Assembly (NCBI GenBank): GCA_005880805.1
Contig: VBFZ01000105.1
Span: 2,707 to 10,909, forward strand
DNA length: 8,203 nt
Direction of reading: 5' to 3'
Origin: Chloroflexota bacterium
GTDB lineage: Bacteria > Chloroflexota > Limnocylindria > Limnocylindrales > CSP1-4
The notes below the pieces were generated by a model. It searched no databases. It worked only from the letters and a program-made list of their open reading frames with translations, and was not told where the DNA came from. A program made the position numbers and the translations under genes. This document shows, in pieces, positions 6,135 through 8,203 of this stretch (positions are counted from its first letter, which is position 1; the number at the start of each line of letters is the position of its first letter).

Positions 6135-7758
6135 AGGAGCGGAGAACTCCCGCTTGGGGCGAGGTCAGCGCCTGGGAAACTCCGGCGCTGGCGGCACGCG
6201 CTCGCTCGGTCGGGGTTGGCGTCGAAGGATCGTCGGCCCGTGGCAGATCGGTTGGCTCGAGCGTTCGCCACTCCGCGTCGGCGGTTATGGCCTCGTAGGC
6301 GCGCGACAGCCGGAGCAGCTCCAGCTCCGACCACGCCGCTCCGATGAACTGGAGACCGACCGGCAGGCCCTCCGCGAGCCCGCACGGGATCGAGATCCCC
6401 GGCAGGCCGGCCATGTTCACCGGCAGCGTGCAGGCATCCGACAGGTACATCGAAACGGGATCGGCCATCCTCGCGCCGAACGGGAAGGCGACGGTGGGGC
6501 TCGTCGGCGCCACGAGCGCATCGAACCCCTGCGCCCACAGGCTGTCGAAGTCCTGCTTGATCAGCGTGCGCACCTTCTGGGCCTTCAGGTAGTAGGCGTC
6601 GTAGTAACCCGCTGACAGGGCGTACGTTCCGAGCATGATCCTGCGCTTGACCTCCGCCCCGAACCCCCGGCCCCGGGTCGCAAGGTAGTTCTCGAGCACG
6701 GTGCCGTCACCCAGTCGCGGCCCGTAGCGGATCCCGTCGTAGCGCGCGAGGTTCGCCGACGCCTCTGCCGGCGCGACGATGTAGTAGGTGGCCAGCCCAT
6801 ACTCGGTATGGGGCAGGCTGACCTCCTCGACGCGCGCGCCCGCACCCTCGAGCGCCGCGACTCCTTCCCGGACCCGCTCCTCGACGCCCGGCTCCATGCC
6901 GGCCACGAAGTACTCCTTCGGGAGCCCGAGGCGCCGTCCGCGGAGCCAGGCAGCTGCCTCGTCGTTGGACGCCGGCAGGGCCAGGAGTTCGTCAGGAACC
7001 GGCACGGGAGCGGAGGTCGAGTCGCGGTCGTCTCGGCCGGCAACCACGTGCAGCAGCGCGGCCGCATCTCGCGCGTCCCGTGCAAACGGCCCGATCTGGT
7101 CGAGCGAGCTGGCGAACGCCACGATCCCGTAGCGGCTGACCCGGCCGTACGTTGGCTTCATCCCGACGACCCCGCACAGAGCCGCCGGCTGGCGGATCGA
7201 GCCACCCGTGTCGGTGCCGATCCCGAGCGGGACGTGGAAGGCCGCGACCGCCGCCGACGAGCCGCCGCTCGAGCCGCCCGGCACGCGATCGAGCGCCCAC
7301 GGGTTGGAGGTGGGGCCATACGCCGAGTGCTCGGTCGAGGACCCCATCGCGAACTCGTCCATGTTCGTCTTGCCGAGGACAACCGCGCCGACATCGCGGA
7401 GGCGTTCAGTGATGTGCGCGTCGTACGGGGACCGGTAGCCGTCGAGGATCCGCGAGCCCGCCGTGGCCTGGCCTCCGGCGATGCTCACCAGGTCCTTGAG
7501 CGCGACTGGAATGCCAAGCAGCGGGTGCAGCCGCTTTGCAGCGTCGACGCCCTCCGCCCGGGCGGCTGCCAGCCGGGCATCGGCCGCATCGGCCTCGTCG
7601 AGCGCCCGTTCACGATCGATCGTCAGCCACGCGTGGAGCGCGTGGTTCTGCCGTTCCGCCGGGGCCAGGTGGGCCTCGGTCAGGGTTCGCGAGGTGACTT
7701 CCCCGCGGCGGAGCAGGTCCGCCATCTCGTGGGCGAGGAGTCTCGTGAGGTTCGTCAC
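6133..7758 (-). CDS. gatA: Glu-tRNA(Gln)/Asp-tRNA(Asn) amidotransferase subunit A
   Basis: GatA is the glutaminase subunit of GatCAB and belongs to the amidase-signature family; it hydrolyses glutamine and channels ammonia to GatB. The 541-residue product shows the Ser-cisSer-Lys triad at the expected spacing: K88 in GIPVALKD, S163 in PGGSSGGSSAA and S187 in GTDTGGSIRQPA (24 residues between the serines). GKTNMDEFAMGSSTE (129-143), MKPTYGRVSRYG, LPKEYF, GFGAEVKRRIMLGTYALS and MAGLPGISIPCG also match bacterial GatA. It is longer than the usual ~485 residues, mainly through a Pro/Thr/Ala-rich tail of about 45 residues after residue 496. The start is GTG 7758, 30 bases after the gatC stop and without a clear ribosome site. 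The product acts in the cytosol with GatB and GatC encoded in the same cluster. Confidence 0.96.
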   Translation of the reverse strand: MTNLTRLLAHEMADLLRRGEVTSRTLTEAHLAPAERQNHALHAWLTIDRERALDEADAADARLAAARAEGVDAAKRLHPLLGIPVALKDLVSIAGGQATAGSRILDGYRSPYDAHITERLRDVGAVVLGKTNMDEFAMGSSTEHSAYGPTSNPWALDRVPGGSSGGSSAAVAAFHVPLGIGTDTGGSIRQPAALCGVVGMKPTYGRVSRYGIVAFASSLDQIGPFARDARDAAALLHVVAGRDDRDSTSAPVPVPDELLALPASNDEAAAWLRGRRLGLPKEYFVAGMEPGVEERVREGVAALEGAGARVEEVSLPHTEYGLATYYIVAPAEASANLARYDGIRYGPRLGDGTVLENYLATRGRGFGAEVKRRIMLGTYALSAGYYDAYYLKAQKVRTLIKQDFDSLWAQGFDALVAPTSPTVAFPFGARMADPVSMYLSDACTLPVNMAGLPGISIPCGLAEGLPVGLQFIGAAWSELELLRLSRAYEAITADAEWRTLEPTDLPRADDPSTPTPTERARAASAGVSQALTSPQAGVLRS

Positions 7759-7788
7759 AGGTCGTCGGTCGCCGCGGTGTGCTACGAG

Positions 7789-8085
7789 CTAGTCGTCGCC
7801 GATGATCGCGGGCACGAGGATGAAGTCGCCCTCGCGCTGAGGCGCGTTCGCCAGCGCCTCCTCGGCGGTGAACGATGGCTCGACGACGTCCTCGCGCAGG
7901 ATGTTCTCGAGCTCGATCGTCTGCGCCGTCGGCGGGATCGCCTCGGTGTCGAGGCGGGCGAGGATCGCGTACTGCTCGAGGATGTGGTTGAGCTGCCCCT
8001 CGAGGCGCGACAGCTCCTCATCGGTGAGGCCCAGGCGCGCCAGGTAGGCGACGTGGGCAACGTCGTCACGGGAGAGGGTCGCCAT
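7789..8085 (-). CDS. gatC: Glu-tRNA(Gln)/Asp-tRNA(Asn) amidotransferase subunit C
   Basis: GatC is the small subunit that wraps around the GatA-GatB interface and stabilises the transamidation complex. The 98-residue product has the normal family length and signature: LSRDDVAHVAYLARLGLTDEE near the N-terminus, LEGQLNHILEQYAIL in the central helix, LREDVV, and a C-terminal QREGDFILVPAIIGDD segment that matches the family's usual ending. It starts at ATG 8085-8083 with no Shine-Dalgarno motif; a TATCAT hexamer only 6 bases upstream suggests a leaderless transcript. It is the first gene of the leftward cluster, with gatA 30 bases downstream. Confidence 0.95.
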   Translation of the reverse strand: MATLSRDDVAHVAYLARLGLTDEELSRLEGQLNHILEQYAILARLDTEAIPPTAQTIELENILREDVVEPSFTAEEALANAPQREGDFILVPAIIGDD

Positions 8086-8091
8086 CGCGGG

Positions 8092-8097
8092 ATGATA
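8092..8097 (-). promoter_or_regulatory. Candidate -10 element for leaderless gatC transcript
   Basis: On the minus strand TATCAT (8097-8092) matches the TANNNT -10 consensus and lies 6 bases before the gatC ATG, so transcription would begin at or next to the start codon. No ribosome-binding motif lies upstream of that ATG, which fits a leaderless message. No good -35 hexamer sits 16-19 bases upstream, a common state for leaderless promoters in high-GC bacteria. One hexamer is weak evidence by itself. Confidence 0.4.
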
Positions 8098-8203
8098 GCC
8101 GAGCCCCCTGGACTCCTCGGCCGCTTGGGCTCGGCCGTGCGGGTCATCGGGTCTGTTGGCGCTCCCGTCCTGTGGCGGACACGTCCCACGTCAACCGCTC
8201 ACA
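8098..8203. other. Noncoding region upstream of gatC
   Basis: I see no supported gene here. Open frames that cross it are continuations of frames antisense to, or out of phase with, gatC and have no recognisable protein character. It is presumed to be the promoter-proximal region of the gat cluster; the next gene lies beyond the window. Confidence 0.5.

Noticed and set aside
7759..7791. gatC stop (TAG) is in the same frame as gatA, with only 10 sense codons in between, raising possible GatC-GatA readthrough
   Set aside because: Same-frame neighbours occur by chance one time in three, and the bases after the stop do not match a known readthrough context.
8166..8194. TTGACG (8194-8189, minus strand) as a -35 box
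   Set aside because: At 17-bp spacing the -10 position reads AGGACG, which does not resemble a -10 element.
1..8203. CRISPR arrays, tRNA/rRNA genes, insertion sequences, phage or defence modules
   Set aside because: No regularly spaced repeats, tRNA-like folds, transposase or integrase motifs, or terminal repeats were seen; coding style is uniform across the window.

Overview
The window is high-GC bacterial chromosomal DNA (about two thirds G+C by eye) with frequent GTG starts and few Shine-Dalgarno motifs. The gene content and protein style suggest a Chloroflexota (Limnocylindria-like) or actinobacterial-type genome. This placement is an inference and cannot be settled from the sequence alone.

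Layout. Positions 1-2700 read rightward: two ABC-transporter permeases of the BmpC/NupP-NupQ class (nucleoside-type uptake), the first cut by the window edge, then a small CoA-binding-fold (YccU-type) protein. Positions 2746-8085 read leftward as one tightly packed cluster, in transcription order: gatC, gatA, a class I/II aminotransferase with a broken reading frame, an 86-residue two-helix membrane protein, gatB, and a 90-residue two-helix membrane protein. The two blocks converge on a 45-bp junction (2701-2745). The last 118 bp (8086-8203) is the upstream region of gatC and holds a plausible leaderless promoter.

How the genes work together. GatC, GatA and GatB form the tRNA-dependent amidotransferase, which converts Glu-tRNA(Gln) and/or Asp-tRNA(Asn) into the correctly amidated forms. 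GatA releases ammonia from glutamine, GatB activates and amidates the mischarged tRNA, and GatC holds the complex together. The aminotransferase and the two small membrane proteins share the transcription unit without a known mechanistic link. gatB is joined to both neighbours by 4-base GTGA stop/start overlaps, so its translation is probably coupled to the membrane-protein genes. The two permeases would pair with an ATPase and a BMP-type binding protein encoded left of the window.

The clearest anomaly is in the aminotransferase: the frame shifts near 5617-5633, and about 13 conserved residues are missing there. This is either a real pseudogene or an assembly defect. I found no mobile element, CRISPR array, RNA gene or convincing new system; the rest is ordinary core metabolism and transport with some unusual arrangement details.
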